A stretch of 64,000 bases of DNA, from contig CAMBRF010000001.1 of NCBI GenBank assembly GCA_945870225.1, positions 62,001-126,000 of the forward strand, written 5' to 3'. The stretch is from PVC group bacterium. GTDB lineage: Bacteria; Verrucomicrobiota; Kiritimatiellia; CAIKKV01; CAITUY01. This document shows positions 45,401 through 52,874 of the stretch, one piece after another. The position numbers and the translations under genes were made by a program. Under the pieces are notes generated by a model. That model had not been told where the DNA came from, did not search any database, and saw nothing but the letters and a program-made list of their open reading frames with translations. Position 1 is the stretch's first letter, and every line of letters begins with the position of its first letter.

Positions 45401-48400
45401 AGCCTCCGATTGGCTGGATCTCGGGACGACGAATATTCCCGACTGGACTCTCGAAGCGTGGGTGAACCTGCAGACAACGAATGAGACGGGTTCGTTGATT
45501 CGGCGCCAGTTGACTAGCGGCCAAACCGCTTATTCCCTGAGCGTGGCCTCCAACTCGCCGGCGATTGAATTCATGACGGCGGCTGGACGGCGTTATTGGG
45601 CGGGTGCAAATATGCGCTTGCCGTCTAATACTTGGACGCATCTTGCGGGGGTATGGAACCGCACCAACATGACCCTGCAGTTATTTGTGAACGGCGTGGC
45701 GTTCCAGGCGCAGCAGTGTGCGGAACGGCCGGCGAGAGGGATCGGAGAGACGTTGGTGGGCGAAGGAGTTCATGGATTCCTTGATGAGGTCAGGGTCTGG
45801 AGCGTTGCCCGGTCTCCTGCCGACCTGCTCTACCGGCAAATGCGGCATCTTTTTGACGGGCCAAGCGGTGCCAGTCTCACCCCGGCAAATGCGGTCGACT
45901 TTGTCTTCCTGATCGATACGACCGGATCCATGGGGGGTACGATTGATAGTGTGAAGGCGAATATGACGTCTTTCATCAAGGATATGGCAACTCGCGGTCT
46001 GGATTCGCGTCTGGCAGGAGTGGAGTACAGGGATTCCTTGAATGCGGGGGATCCGCCGCCGAAAGTGTCTACTTTCTATACGGATTCTGACTTGTTCGTA
46101 TCCTCTTGGCTCAACGCGCTGGAAGTGGGTGGTGGTGGAGATTTCGAGGAAGATGGACTGGGCGCCATGACCGCGGCGCTGGATGGTCTGGCGTTCCGGC
46201 CCGAAGCCAAAAAGGTTTTCCTGCTCATTACGGATGCTCCAATAAAGGATACGGAAGATGGCGAAGAGGGAGCTGTTCTTTCCCGCGCATCGGTCATTGC
46301 ACGTCTGCTTGCGCAGGGGGTCAGCCTATATGGCATTTCGCATGGGGCTCCTGACATCAAGGATGTGGTGAAGAGCACGGGTGGGGTTGATTTTGACATC
46401 GATACTTCCGACTATTCGATCATTTTCTCCAATCTTGTCAGTTCGATAGTGGTTGCTAACAACCTGTCGGTGGATCTCAGGGCGTACTATACGTTCGATG
46501 ACGGGCAGAATCTGCTCGTGACTAATATGCTGACCGGACTCATCGAGACGCATGGTGCGGAAAATTCGGCTCATTTCCTTGATTGGCGCTACGCCCTTAC
46601 ACCGGTGGTGTTCACGACAAACACCTTCGCTCCCGTGGAGGGGGTGAAGGACCTGCTGGATACTGGCAATGGCATTCCGGACTGGTGGGACATGCTCCAC
46701 TTCGGGGTAAGCGCCGATCCGGAAGCGGATCCTGATGGCGATGGGTTGAACAATCTGAGCGAATATTTTTCGGGGACAAATCCTACTGACGGGGATACAG
46801 ATAATGATGCGAAATCGGACGCGCTGGAGGATTCCGACGGGGACGGTCTCTCCAACCGCCAGGAGCAACAGTACGGCAGTCGGCCTGATCTGATCGACAC
46901 GGATGACGACGGGATCCTGGATGGCGTGGAGGTGGCGAATTACAGCCAGCCTGCCGATTCACTGTCGCCGCTGTCGAACCGTGTTCTCCAGGTTAGCGGG
47001 GGTGCCTATGTTCAGATGCCCGACAGTATACGGTTGGCGCTTGGCGCCTGGACGATCGAGGCATGGGTGAATCCTGCAAATCTGACCTCCTCGGTGCTGG
47101 TGGGGCGTCAGGTTCAGCCAAATGTCTGGAACTATAAGCTGAGCCTGAACGCGAATGGCAAGGTTATTGCCTCGTTTACGCCCGGTGATCTGACGGCAGA
47201 TGTGGCGGTGACCTCGGGCGTGTCAGTGGCGACAGGGGTGTGGACGCATGTAGCCGGCACGTTTGATCCCGCCGACGGCCTTCTTTCGGTGTATGTGAAC
47301 GGCACATTGCGTCAGAACACTCATACCGGGAAACGTCCGGCGATCAACGGGTTCGGCCTGACGGCGACGCGTGCCGGGCAGGGGCTGAACGGATCGCTGG
47401 ATGAGGTGGCCATTTTCGGTAAGAGCCTGTCTGGAGAAAAGCTCCGGGTCCAGATGCCTGGCGTGATGTTGGAAACAAACGCAACGCCAGTCTGTTACTA
47501 TCGCTTCGACGACGGGACTTACCCGGCAGGAACGAGTGGTTATTCTCTGTGGCGTCATGGTCAGGTTCAGGACTTCGGGGCCGGGCTCGAAAAGGATTGG
47601 ATGAACTACTGGATGAATGCCGGTACGCTCGTGAACGGCGCGGCGATGGTGGCGGCCTCCACCAATAGCCCGGTGAACTATGCCGACGCGGATCTGAATC
47701 GGGATGGCCTGCCGGATGGGTGGGCAAGCCGGTATGGATTGGGCGGCGTCACCAATGCGGCCTACCTGGATTCCGATGGCGATGGGTTGGCCAATCTGTA
47801 TGAATACCTGGCCGGGACGAATCCGTTCAATCTGGACACGGATGGCGACGGATTTTCGGACTACGATAGCCGGAAGGGGCCAGGATACCGGACCTATGGC
47901 GAACTCTGGGACGATGGAGACGGCATTCCCGACGAGTGGGAACTTAAGTATCCCGGGCCCTGTCCGGCCAATGGGAACATGGGGCTTGATCCTGACTATT
48001 ACGACGGGCAGTTGGATCCGGATGAGGACGGTTGGAGCAACCTTTCGGAATACCTTGCGACTACGGATCCTTTGAGCGCGCTTCAATTCCCGCAGCCTGC
48101 TATTGCCATTCATGCGAGGTATCACGGGATCTACGGGGATACTATTGAAGCGGGTTCTACGAGGAGTGCTGGTGAGGCCGTTCGCATAACAGGTGAAAAC
48201 GGAGGGGTAACCACTCCGGCAGACAGTTCCGTTGCCGGCATGTTAAGTCATGGTTCTGTTGTGCCGGGTTCAGTGACGATCCATCTGGGGCCGGGTGTGG
48301 CAGTAAAGGATAACGGCAATGGAATGCTGGCAGGCTCCGTAGCGGCTGGTAGTATTTCGTATGCCACAGGGGTCTGGTTTCTCAATCTGTCCACGGGCGT

Positions 48401-50438
48401 GACTTCTGTTGTGACAGTTGACTACCAGTACAGGTTGTTAGGACAACTGAAAATCATGTTTTATAAGTCGTCCGCTATGGATGGGTGGCCCATTGGAGAA
48501 TTGGCGATGAGCGGATCATCCTTGAACACCGTGGGTCTTGACAGTGGCCACTTGTGGGAAGGGAATAACTACTTTTTTGCCTATCTTGACCGCAACGACA
48601 ATAAAACATATGAACCGGATTCGGAGCCCGCTGGTATTGGTCAGTTCCTGCCGCTAAACGTCGGTTTGGGAACGGTCAATAACGTTGAGATCGGGTTGAC
48701 GGATACGATGCCGGGATATCCACGGATGAGTTGGCCTGCCGCAGCGGGTGTGTCGCAGTATTGTATTACAAACGTTACCCCGCCGACATTCTCGAGAAAC
48801 GTTCGAGTGCGGAATTACTGGCATGAGGGCGATTGGTTGAGCGTCGGAAAATATGGGGCGCCTCCGGGGACTGTTGTTTTTCTTGTTTCCACGAACGTGC
48901 CGGTTTTGGGGTATTACACAAATGTCATTGCGATTGTGCCTTCAGTAACGCTGGGGTCTCCTGCGGTGGCAACGCCGCATGGGTTTACCTATGTTTACGC
49001 GAAAAACGAGTTGGAATTCACGGTTGATGAGAATTCAACGGCCTACATCATGGAGATTGCCAAGACGACCAATTCGGCACCCATTGTCGCGGTGACCAAT
49101 ATCGTGCCGTACCGGGATATTCAAGGACGCTGCAAAGTGACCTTGCCTTTCTTTGCCGGAGACAATTACGTGCCGACAGGCAGCAATTATGCGTCTGCGG
49201 TATGGATAAACGGTCCTTACTGGGTCAGGGTGAGGTCCTTTACGCCCGTCGTCACCTCGTCCTACTCGTCATGGAACAACATTAACTTCGATTTGAGGCC
49301 CCCGGTACAGGGGGGCAACTCGATGATTAATGGAGACGTGTACTACTTCGGGAAGATATCGCGCGGTTTTGGCGCCGGCCAGACGAACAACCTGACGATC
49401 ATCGTGCAGGCGTTCGAGTCGAAGGGGTTCAGCGGCGTGGCCGATGGTCAGGTTCAGATTGCCTACTCTTGCAATACCAATTCCATAGGATCATCCATTG
49501 TTGGCAACACCAACAACGTGGGGACGCCAAAGAAGGGGGATTACTCCCTGAAGGGCCTTGACAACAAGGTGTTCTATGTGCGGGCTTTCATTGATATGAA
49601 CGGTAACCGCACCTTGGATGCCTGGGAACCCGTTGGCTTTGCCAAAGAAACGACGGGTGCTGACTATCAGCCCTTGGCCGTCGATTGCAGCGGACAGGGC
49701 GCCGTCGGACACGAGAGTGTGCGAGTGGTGATTCGTGACCGCGACACGGACCGTGACAAGTTGCCGGACGGATGGGAGTGGATGTACTACGGAACCTTGA
49801 ATCGAGGGCCGTATGACACGGGTGTACAGAATATGACCTACTGGGGCGCGACCAATATGACGCTATTGCGGTGCTACGAGGTCGATCCGCTGGATGTTGA
49901 TCCCACTGCGGTAGACGGTGATACCGATCATGATGGCGTTACCGACTTCGACGAAATCTGTTACTCTGACCGGATCGCCGGGACGCTTCCAGATGTGAGC
50001 CATTATGAGCCTTATGATCCCTTCATCAACCCGACAGGAACCGATCTGAACCCGATGCAGTGGGATACGGACGGAGATGGGCTGTCGGATGGCTTCGAAC
50101 TGGCGAATGGTCTCGATCCTCTTAATCCAAACGGCGATGCCGATGCGGATGGAGTGAAGGATGCCGATGAAGTGCTGACGATGATGACCAGTCCACGAGT
50201 GGCTAGTGATGTGCTGCGCCTGCAGCAGGTGGCGGCCGTGACGCCGGGCGAAGGGTTGTTCTCCCTGACATGGGAGGGTAAAGCCGGCGTGTCTTATCAG
50301 GTCCAGTATAGTGATGATCTGAAGGTTTGGACGGATGTGGTCGATGCGGAAGCTACCGTCACAGGTATCGGAGTGCATAGTTATACGGATAAGTCGCCCG
50401 TAGACGCGATCAGGTTCTACCGCGTGGTGGTGAGATAG
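36450..50438 (+). CDS. Giant secreted adhesin-like protein: TSP3, VCBS, LamG, C-type lectin and VWA domains
   Basis: This is a 4662-residue protein. ATG 36450 has AGAGGA 9 nt upstream and a typical signal peptide (ending FPAGLQANT); starts at 36417 (TTG) or 36429 are less likely. In order: bacterial repeat-type beta domains (about 60-640, with WSGD and YASFS endings); calcium-binding thrombospondin-3 motifs (first near 650, then scattered); VCBS/FG-GAP propeller repeats (about 890-1235); TSP3-rich spacer; LamG domains near 1900-2120, 2425-2590, 2930-3125 and 3510-3670; a C-type lectin domain (about 2600-2745, with FWLGATDE, WRWIDGTP, WAPGEP and KWNDDW); a VWA domain with MIDAS Asp3156 (DTTGSMGG); more beta modules; TSP3; and an Ig-like C-terminal domain ending FYRVVVR, like the end of the M6 protease. 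It has no transmembrane or sortase signal. Sugar or surface adhesion is the likely role. Confidence 0.85.
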   Translation: MKIKIVRRWSAWSLAGMAGALLAAMAVFPAGLQANTLIITNAPPSASFGSPGPLNYGVYTNETAGDVITNSVISPISGGPGIQWVATGWALALTNGTPIANGATTQAIFQMNDDYELVWLWTNLFQVSVRTNGIGAPDGFVVPSVTQIPEGGWYTNGQVVTFAADTGGLTYDSFNWSGGVSGGSLSSLSTNIPITSSMTVTGNFIGAYKLKMIVDPASGLKGHVTSPWIVPPVMLPTLTYPEEYAYLMQVPISAQGSNGYEFAFWNYSLGSADIDNVNSASALMFFTPGIKTVYVRANFRLPAVTLTITSTNNAGVTIGDPQPPLGSRSFVSGTNIPDSLVKVTSPWPVSSLERWVCSGYTSVGSISPPSASSVFELPGFTITTNTVLDWQWARQFGLSYSSSSGGSVSVNPPGPWYTNSQPVVIIATPDPGMSFDGWSGDASGVGLTITQIMTGAQTVYASFSKPLLNLVVTSTNITGASGIGDPIPSEGTNMIAFGTRTNGAVTINQMIASISASERARLLGYTGTGIVPSGLSPANGKTVSFNMTANSTLTWNWGTEFLLRVRVVTTGAGGVIAAVKPTPEGLAEVAPPAGTLGYWYPVGTVVTLTASPAEGFQAWSGDITATTRHTNSVVMTTAHNVTATFSDKPADSDGDGMPDKWEEQFGLDPNDATDVSGAYGDPDNDGLSNLQEYQISHVLITNVATFVEANPIHADSDSDGIDDGYEYYNMAAPGGKIGFPGNSTNAMAVVSVKGVYGPNGNPDGDVKWDTDNSVGNPLAGYRRDDIGLTTEEEYTGPDSVKPGVWTNAEMVSGVSMGVFKYHINLQDHFDTSSSDSTDSESLGPEGSGDGFDDGFEYSWDVWQGSHGGDPVGDPLGHAVPYRWGTAARPSAAVLTRINGDVTNDLAIANFGIDKVSIFAGGNRGVYSIPTNIVTVGDGPIAMAMGTFNTNGVNDDLVVVNNLGNSISVLLHSSPSNYAYTVTGYPVGTGPVSVAVGDYNGDARDDIAVASTNAGVGTITILLNNGAGGFVTPPPFSCGVSPISIAAGSLWGNATNKFYLDLLVADSASANVWVLQNTNGAFAAPVSIPVGTDPRSVVITDLDRNGTNDFAVAIGVDSTVRTFLGQGGGSFFSFGIRLTGDGYPVHLATGYIEAGDTNIDLVASAYSNRSVRVFLNSDTGNLTPGAAVDVTLRPVWSVIGDVDGDRTNDLVVMCPEDELFVVYRGQGNGTFGVGATYPSDQIVVDRRFNPATMHPLPPDQGRPDYDIVYSPNGGVDNWYTDELEYGAWSNGLFTNTIIRTEFPGRPRSSHPFLWDADGDGLPDGWEVGFGYDPWKTISFGGSVTDAGLNPDTDGYALVNGLLHHDAYVAINAYGYKDFNPTRALDGSAFNNRLEMLGGRSTPATVPFDAADRSTSPRRRDTDGDGMWDGWELYVGLNPIDAVDGGRDDDGDGLSNMQEFLCPRTLMAETTWALVDGVLTVPGDMTPGSAAAIQARATFVAGWQNKTLPCDPFDLDTDSDQMPDGAEQAAFNYTEGQGTPVTLIDSNTSEIVFVYYVGGGLNPTSADSDGDHIPDFWELQYQGTVGTNGVIEGGMNGTVPDDKLDYDGDGLLNYQEYMTGAAYHWQYLYNNGSPAWTPGLGINGYEPFDFFDETLSATPAFPNGDAMNNGGGRRPKYWDPRFIAYADETRTVPYNFMTAAEPPEMPKYFSTTDPSMNDTDEDGMDDYWEVYHMLDPVRGDRRDLVIEKVRGERPLPDFSSIPAVPPDILNYPWGNGEMWMDSDQDGLPNIVESVQANSPDPQYTHTDPTPYWLSDFSYEQSWCNLYYWTGFKFGLLGWWYWDPLVLQFNAPLDRMAPQYMFSFEVNEGFDTDNDNLPDRAELVGTLASPGSTDPVDSGDPIKRRALYLNGDAAARTFGGQRNDWTQLRSFTVEAWVRPSRPAKGQEQVIVERPGSIMNGNPLGYSSGIRANFRLGLDSAGRPFVGYDGMGFDPIFEQAKAAASGTLASNQWYHLAGVFDGTAKKLYLYINGRMASMEPTAEPPFNGYLGGNPVDNPLGAALEYVQMMPIVIGARDNNPDGLVNGSSLLVTAASGISFTQPQLANFFEGWVDEVHVWSGPRSQVEVQNGMKKRYTRADVQAFNASTDIVHRLVYAYSFDDLPDPDHSGVAPAGFELLTGYPTVGTPFNGVDWWATATARSRVYNEYRYVPWIDNLNNHAATNPPNDTTMLLDTNVVYPNTANPYTFQYLTGVRGKFESHPFLDARHLLFSETTDLYGDLLPLRWAQADEDVPMWDNGGTPAIDPFDTDGDGMPDDWETANGFDPLDPVGLNGADWDADGDGLNNLYEYLTGNDPWNENTDGDTTLDRDEDSDGDDLSNGDEMALGTNPGDPDTDDDGVSDGDELNPLIVKADGRTITSPIYSRSPLVNRSVVLNGTPISVPGEIDGGADRFDLGRWSLEGWVKLTSTNENGVVIARRAETGQTNFAMRVDGNVPAVLFTTVAGVQVKVGATAAIPSNTWTHLVGVFDPANQTLSLYVNSVTYQSQMTLQACARGRGSVVLGAGLNGWLDQVRIWGVPLTAGEVIAGIHDFSAGLGAATTVSPNAPNIIEFGGHFYQVVPSAVTWQAARDAASALGGHLPIVNSTEENQFLFATYNSTGATNLLHGDSFWLGATDEALEGIWRWIDGTPVEGGYQNWAPGEPLNQGAEEDYLAMVVLSAPQNVSKWNDDWGRDTGPYPNVLHPYIIEYDADPRGGSSSRLVACYPFDDGQNTTVTNRLTGLVTGHGAEDYTHLLDWRYALSSVTFTTNEVVSMIGEIDSDADGLPEWWEDFYFGANVGPGADPDGDGLSNLNEYLTGSSPLSRDSDGDGKSDMDEDSDGDGLSNGDEQAMGSNPGDPDTDDDGVSDGDELNPLIVKADGRTITSLTDSRSPWVQRSIVLDGTSKLMPGLVTGTQSFPIPATSTNTVTTITTNATGSIVTNTVTAAPEVASDWLDLGTTNIPDWTLEAWVNLQTTNETGSLIRRQLTSGQTAYSLSVASNSPAIEFMTAAGRRYWAGANMRLPSNTWTHLAGVWNRTNMTLQLFVNGVAFQAQQCAERPARGIGETLVGEGVHGFLDEVRVWSVARSPADLLYRQMRHLFDGPSGASLTPANAVDFVFLIDTTGSMGGTIDSVKANMTSFIKDMATRGLDSRLAGVEYRDSLNAGDPPPKVSTFYTDSDLFVSSWLNALEVGGGGDFEEDGLGAMTAALDGLAFRPEAKKVFLLITDAPIKDTEDGEEGAVLSRASVIARLLAQGVSLYGISHGAPDIKDVVKSTGGVDFDIDTSDYSIIFSNLVSSIVVANNLSVDLRAYYTFDDGQNLLVTNMLTGLIETHGAENSAHFLDWRYALTPVVFTTNTFAPVEGVKDLLDTGNGIPDWWDMLHFGVSADPEADPDGDGLNNLSEYFSGTNPTDGDTDNDAKSDALEDSDGDGLSNRQEQQYGSRPDLIDTDDDGILDGVEVANYSQPADSLSPLSNRVLQVSGGAYVQMPDSIRLALGAWTIEAWVNPANLTSSVLVGRQVQPNVWNYKLSLNANGKVIASFTPGDLTADVAVTSGVSVATGVWTHVAGTFDPADGLLSVYVNGTLRQNTHTGKRPAINGFGLTATRAGQGLNGSLDEVAIFGKSLSGEKLRVQMPGVMLETNATPVCYYRFDDGTYPAGTSGYSLWRHGQVQDFGAGLEKDWMNYWMNAGTLVNGAAMVAASTNSPVNYADADLNRDGLPDGWASRYGLGGVTNAAYLDSDGDGLANLYEYLAGTNPFNLDTDGDGFSDYDSRKGPGYRTYGELWDDGDGIPDEWELKYPGPCPANGNMGLDPDYYDGQLDPDEDGWSNLSEYLATTDPLSALQFPQPAIAIHARYHGIYGDTIEAGSTRSAGEAVRITGENGGVTTPADSSVAGMLSHGSVVPGSVTIHLGPGVAVKDNGNGMLAGSVAAGSISYATGVWFLNLSTGVTSVVTVDYQYRLLGQLKIMFYKSSAMDGWPIGELAMSGSSLNTVGLDSGHLWEGNNYFFAYLDRNDNKTYEPDSEPAGIGQFLPLNVGLGTVNNVEIGLTDTMPGYPRMSWPAAAGVSQYCITNVTPPTFSRNVRVRNYWHEGDWLSVGKYGAPPGTVVFLVSTNVPVLGYYTNVIAIVPSVTLGSPAVATPHGFTYVYAKNELEFTVDENSTAYIMEIAKTTNSAPIVAVTNIVPYRDIQGRCKVTLPFFAGDNYVPTGSNYASAVWINGPYWVRVRSFTPVVTSSYSSWNNINFDLRPPVQGGNSMINGDVYYFGKISRGFGAGQTNNLTIIVQAFESKGFSGVADGQVQIAYSCNTNSIGSSIVGNTNNVGTPKKGDYSLKGLDNKVFYVRAFIDMNGNRTLDAWEPVGFAKETTGADYQPLAVDCSGQGAVGHESVRVVIRDRDTDRDKLPDGWEWMYYGTLNRGPYDTGVQNMTYWGATNMTLLRCYEVDPLDVDPTAVDGDTDHDGVTDFDEICYSDRIAGTLPDVSHYEPYDPFINPTGTDLNPMQWDTDGDGLSDGFELANGLDPLNPNGDADADGVKDADEVLTMMTSPRVASDVLRLQQVAAVTPGEGLFSLTWEGKAGVSYQVQYSDDLKVWTDVVDAEATVTGIGVHSYTDKSPVDAIRFYRVVVR
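43545..47510 (+). repeat. Three TSP3-LamG cassettes within the giant gene
   Basis: Each cassette has a TSP3 run (DSDGDGLSN...DTDDDG), a LamG domain and a closing strand of YxFDDG type. The first two are close copies at DNA level: the bases from 43601 recur from 45116, exactly 1515 bp (505 codons) later, with few changes over about 90 nt. The third (from about 46780) is more diverged. The first cassette holds a C-type lectin domain, the second a VWA domain, the third no insert. Confidence 0.75.
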
Positions 50439-50451
50439 AGCGGAGAGAACT

Positions 50452-50472
50452 CCTGCCGCACAAGGCGGCAGG
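50452..50472 (+). terminator. Stem-loop after the giant gene
   Basis: CCTGCCGC-acaag-GCGGCAGG is a perfect 8-bp stem, 14 nt past the stop codon. It is GC-rich and well placed, but no T run follows, so it would need Rho or act as an mRNA 3' end stabiliser. Confidence 0.45.
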
Positions 50473-50553
50473 GGTGAGAAGTGGCTTAGACGTTGACCAT
50501 TTTGATGTGTTTTCATAAGGTCTCAGGCATTAACAAACGAGAGGGCGGATAGC

Positions 50554-51504
50554 ATGAAGCATCTGATTCGTATGGCTTTGGTCGCGGCGATGAGTGTGGC
50601 GTTGGCCGGTTGTGAGTGGAGCGGTGGGGGCGGGGATGGGGGTGGCTCCTGGAGCAGTCGTTACAATTTCGTTAATTTCAGCGGCAGTTACCGGGGAAGC
50701 CCACTTGTAAGTAAATACAGCGCTACCAGTGGTTCATCTTCCTCATCAAGTTCGGCGGGCGAAGTGAATGTTTCGAGCGAAAACAAGGGGAGCATTCCGG
50801 CTACTGCCTTTGCCGGGCAATGCAACTTGATTCCGGTGAAGCCCGGCTCGGTACATCTCTTTATCAGTGGAGGGGCAGATGGCCAGTTCACCGATAACGG
50901 GTCTGGAAGCTTGTCGGGAACCTTCAATGTGGGCGGTGGCGTCATGCTTAGTGCGTCCGGCACAATTAATTATGACAATGGCGCCTATGGCATCAATCTA
51001 GGTGTCGCGGGTGGCCCGGTTGTCGGTAGAACCGTGACGATTACCTACACCGTCTTAACGGGCAGCGGTGTCACCGTGACGACAACTTCTGCCGAACCAG
51101 GTTCCTCGAAGGTGACGATTTTCGCCTTCAACGTTGAACAGGAAGGGAACAAACTCCGGATTGTAGACAACAATGGTGCTGTGTATGAGGGAAGTTTTGG
51201 GAGCATCCGTACAACGGGAGGAACCGATCAGGACTCATCTGCCCAGTCCTTCAAATCTGGCGATCAGATTATGGCCACTTTTGCGGCCAGCGGAAAAAGT
51301 AAATCTGGAATTGGCGTGAAGATGACTGGCACCTTCCAGGCGGTTTTGAGCGGTGTGGCGTCTTCGAGTTCAGGGACGACTACAATGACATTAGGTTCCC
51401 GGCAGATTTTAGGGACCTGGATCGAAGATGGCGGGGCTACGGGCGACATCAATGGCACAGCCGCAGCCGTGTCGGCATCGACGACCACCACGACGACAGA
51501 GTGA
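50554..51504 (+). CDS. Ser/Gly/Thr-rich lipoprotein of unknown function
   Basis: This is a 316-residue protein. The signal peptide ends in the lipobox LAGC, with Cys20 as the lipidated residue, so it is anchored in a membrane. A Gly/Ser-rich tether (GGGGDGGGSWSS and a run of eight Ser) precedes about 230 residues of predicted beta strands (FINVGGGVMLSASGTI-like spacing) that I cannot assign. The tail is nearly all Thr and Ser. Ser and Thr runs would suit O-glycosylation or a flexible surface tail. It follows the giant protein after 115 nt and might anchor or partner it; that is a guess. Confidence 0.65.
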   Translation: MKHLIRMALVAAMSVALAGCEWSGGGGDGGGSWSSRYNFVNFSGSYRGSPLVSKYSATSGSSSSSSSAGEVNVSSENKGSIPATAFAGQCNLIPVKPGSVHLFISGGADGQFTDNGSGSLSGTFNVGGGVMLSASGTINYDNGAYGINLGVAGGPVVGRTVTITYTVLTGSGVTVTTTSAEPGSSKVTIFAFNVEQEGNKLRIVDNNGAVYEGSFGSIRTTGGTDQDSSAQSFKSGDQIMATFAASGKSKSGIGVKMTGTFQAVLSGVASSSSGTTTMTLGSRQILGTWIEDGGATGDINGTAAAVSASTTTTTTE

Positions 51505-51515
51505 TGGGATAGAGT

Positions 51516-51576
51516 AGACGAGGTGTCCCGCCTCGTTTGACCCGCGCCAGAGAAGTCGAGGCGAGACGCCTCGTCT
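51516..51576. repeat. REPIN-like doublet (diverged copy)
   Basis: AGACGAGGTGTCCCGCCTCG (51516-51535) pairs with CGAGGCGAGACGCCTCGTCT (51557-51576) with two mismatches across 21 nt. The hairpin core is kept in each arm (GAGGTG/CGCCTC by a G-T pair). It is the same family as 16634-16717. Confidence 0.7.
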
Positions 51577-51699
51577 TCTCTGAATCGAGCATGTTGATGA
51601 TTCCTTCTCCCGCTCCTGGCGGATAAGCCGGCAGGTGGCGTACCGAATCTTAAGCAGTTGGAGGTTGAACGTTGGGCGGCTTGTGGCATTATGTGGGCC

Positions 51700-52578
51700 A
51701 TGAATACCGTAACTTTGTTGAGTTTCGCTTGCGTGGCGGCTTTTGCCTCCGCCCTTGCCTCAGCCCAAACGGCCCTCCCGGAGGCACCCCCGGCCCCGAT
51801 GGTGACCAATACAGTCGAGTCGGTGAATGTTCGTCAACCAGAGGCGGCGGTTTCACCCGCCCAACTTCTATCCGAAGCCGAGGCGTTTCTCTCCACAGAC
51901 AGAAAAGACAAGGCACGTGACCTGCTACTGGCCGCCTTGGAGGGGACGACGAATGACACCCTGCGTGGCGACATTGAATCCAGACTCGGCAGGCTGAATG
52001 TCGAGTTGGTCCGGCGCCCCTGGCCCATTGCGGAGAAGACCAATTGCGTCGTTCAGGAGGGGGATTCCATTCGTGCCATCGCGCAGAAATTCGGGACCAC
52101 GGTTGATGTGATCGTGGAGAGCAACGAGTTGAAACGCCCCGATTTGATCAAGCCCGGGGACCGTTTACGGGTGTTCAGCGGAAAGTTGGCCATTCAGGTC
52201 AGCAAATCCAAGCATGACCTGCTTGTGACCTCAAACGGCAAATTCTTCAAGCGTTATCGTGTGGGCACCGGTAAATACGACCGGACACCGGTCGGAACGT
52301 TTGTTGTCAGCGATCGGATCAAGGAACCGGTATGGTGGCGGGCGGATGGCCAGACGATCCCCTTCGGTGACAAGGAGAACATCCTCGGTACCCGCTGGAT
52401 GGCCTTGAAGGCCACCGGTGCCACGGAAGCGGTGAAAGGTTATGGGATCCACGGGACATGGGCCAATGATTCGATTGGTAAGGATGAGAGCGCCGGCTGC
52501 ATACGCCTGAAGAACGAGGATGTGGAAGAGTTGTTCGGACTCATTCCGATAGGAACGGAAGTTTCGATAAAAGAATAA
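51700..52578 (+). CDS. LysM-containing L,D-transpeptidase (YkuD family)
   Basis: This is a 292-residue protein. ATG 51700 starts a clean signal peptide (LLSFACVAAFASALASA); in-frame starts at 51691 and 51658 (TTG) exist, and none has a good ribosome site. A TPR-like helical stretch (about 50-105) is followed by a LysM peptidoglycan-binding domain (about 115-165: VVQEGDSIRAIAQKFGTT, then LIKPGDRLRV). The YkuD catalytic domain (about 170-290) has His251 (IHGTW) and the nucleophile Cys267 in SAGCIRL. It would form 3-3 cross-links in peptidoglycan or tether proteins to it. Its place next to surface-protein genes fits a cell-wall attachment role, though this is unproven. Confidence 0.87.
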   Translation: MNTVTLLSFACVAAFASALASAQTALPEAPPAPMVTNTVESVNVRQPEAAVSPAQLLSEAEAFLSTDRKDKARDLLLAALEGTTNDTLRGDIESRLGRLNVELVRRPWPIAEKTNCVVQEGDSIRAIAQKFGTTVDVIVESNELKRPDLIKPGDRLRVFSGKLAIQVSKSKHDLLVTSNGKFFKRYRVGTGKYDRTPVGTFVVSDRIKEPVWWRADGQTIPFGDKENILGTRWMALKATGATEAVKGYGIHGTWANDSIGKDESAGCIRLKNEDVEELFGLIPIGTEVSIKE

Positions 52579-52629
52579 GCGAATGGTTGCGGACTCCAGA
52601 ATAAATCGAATCCATCCTAAGGCAAAGAG

Positions 52630-52786
52630 TTTGAACAGAAGTCGCGAAGATCGCAAAGGCCACATGCGGTAAGTACGCCGCCTGTGGCGGGGTTTGAATT
52701 GAAATTTAGTAAACACGGAGAATTATAGCTTATTTTCGCGAAGCGTAATCCTGCCCCCTTTGCGGGCTTTGCGACTTCTGTTCAAA
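52630..52786. repeat. TTTGAACAGAAG inverted repeat (full copy)
   Basis: TTTGAACAGAAGTCGC (52630-52645) is exactly complementary to 52771-52786, and pairing continues inward for about 14 nt with mismatches (AAGATCGCAAAGG type against CCCCCTTTGCGGGC). The 296-nt gap before aspS holds this element and a heptamer array, and no gene. Confidence 0.75.
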
Positions 52787-52835
52787 TTTTTCTCTTTTAC
52801 GGCATTTCTGTCGTTATACATAAATAGATGGAAGA

Positions 52836-52856
52836 ATTCTGACTCCTGACTTCTAA
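52836..52856 (+). repeat. Heptamer array before aspS
   Basis: ATTCTGA, CTCCTGA and CTTCTAA lie in register and end 18 nt before the aspS start codon. AAGGAA sits between the array and the ATG. Confidence 0.6.
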
Positions 52857-52874
52857 ATACCAAAGGAAACATAT

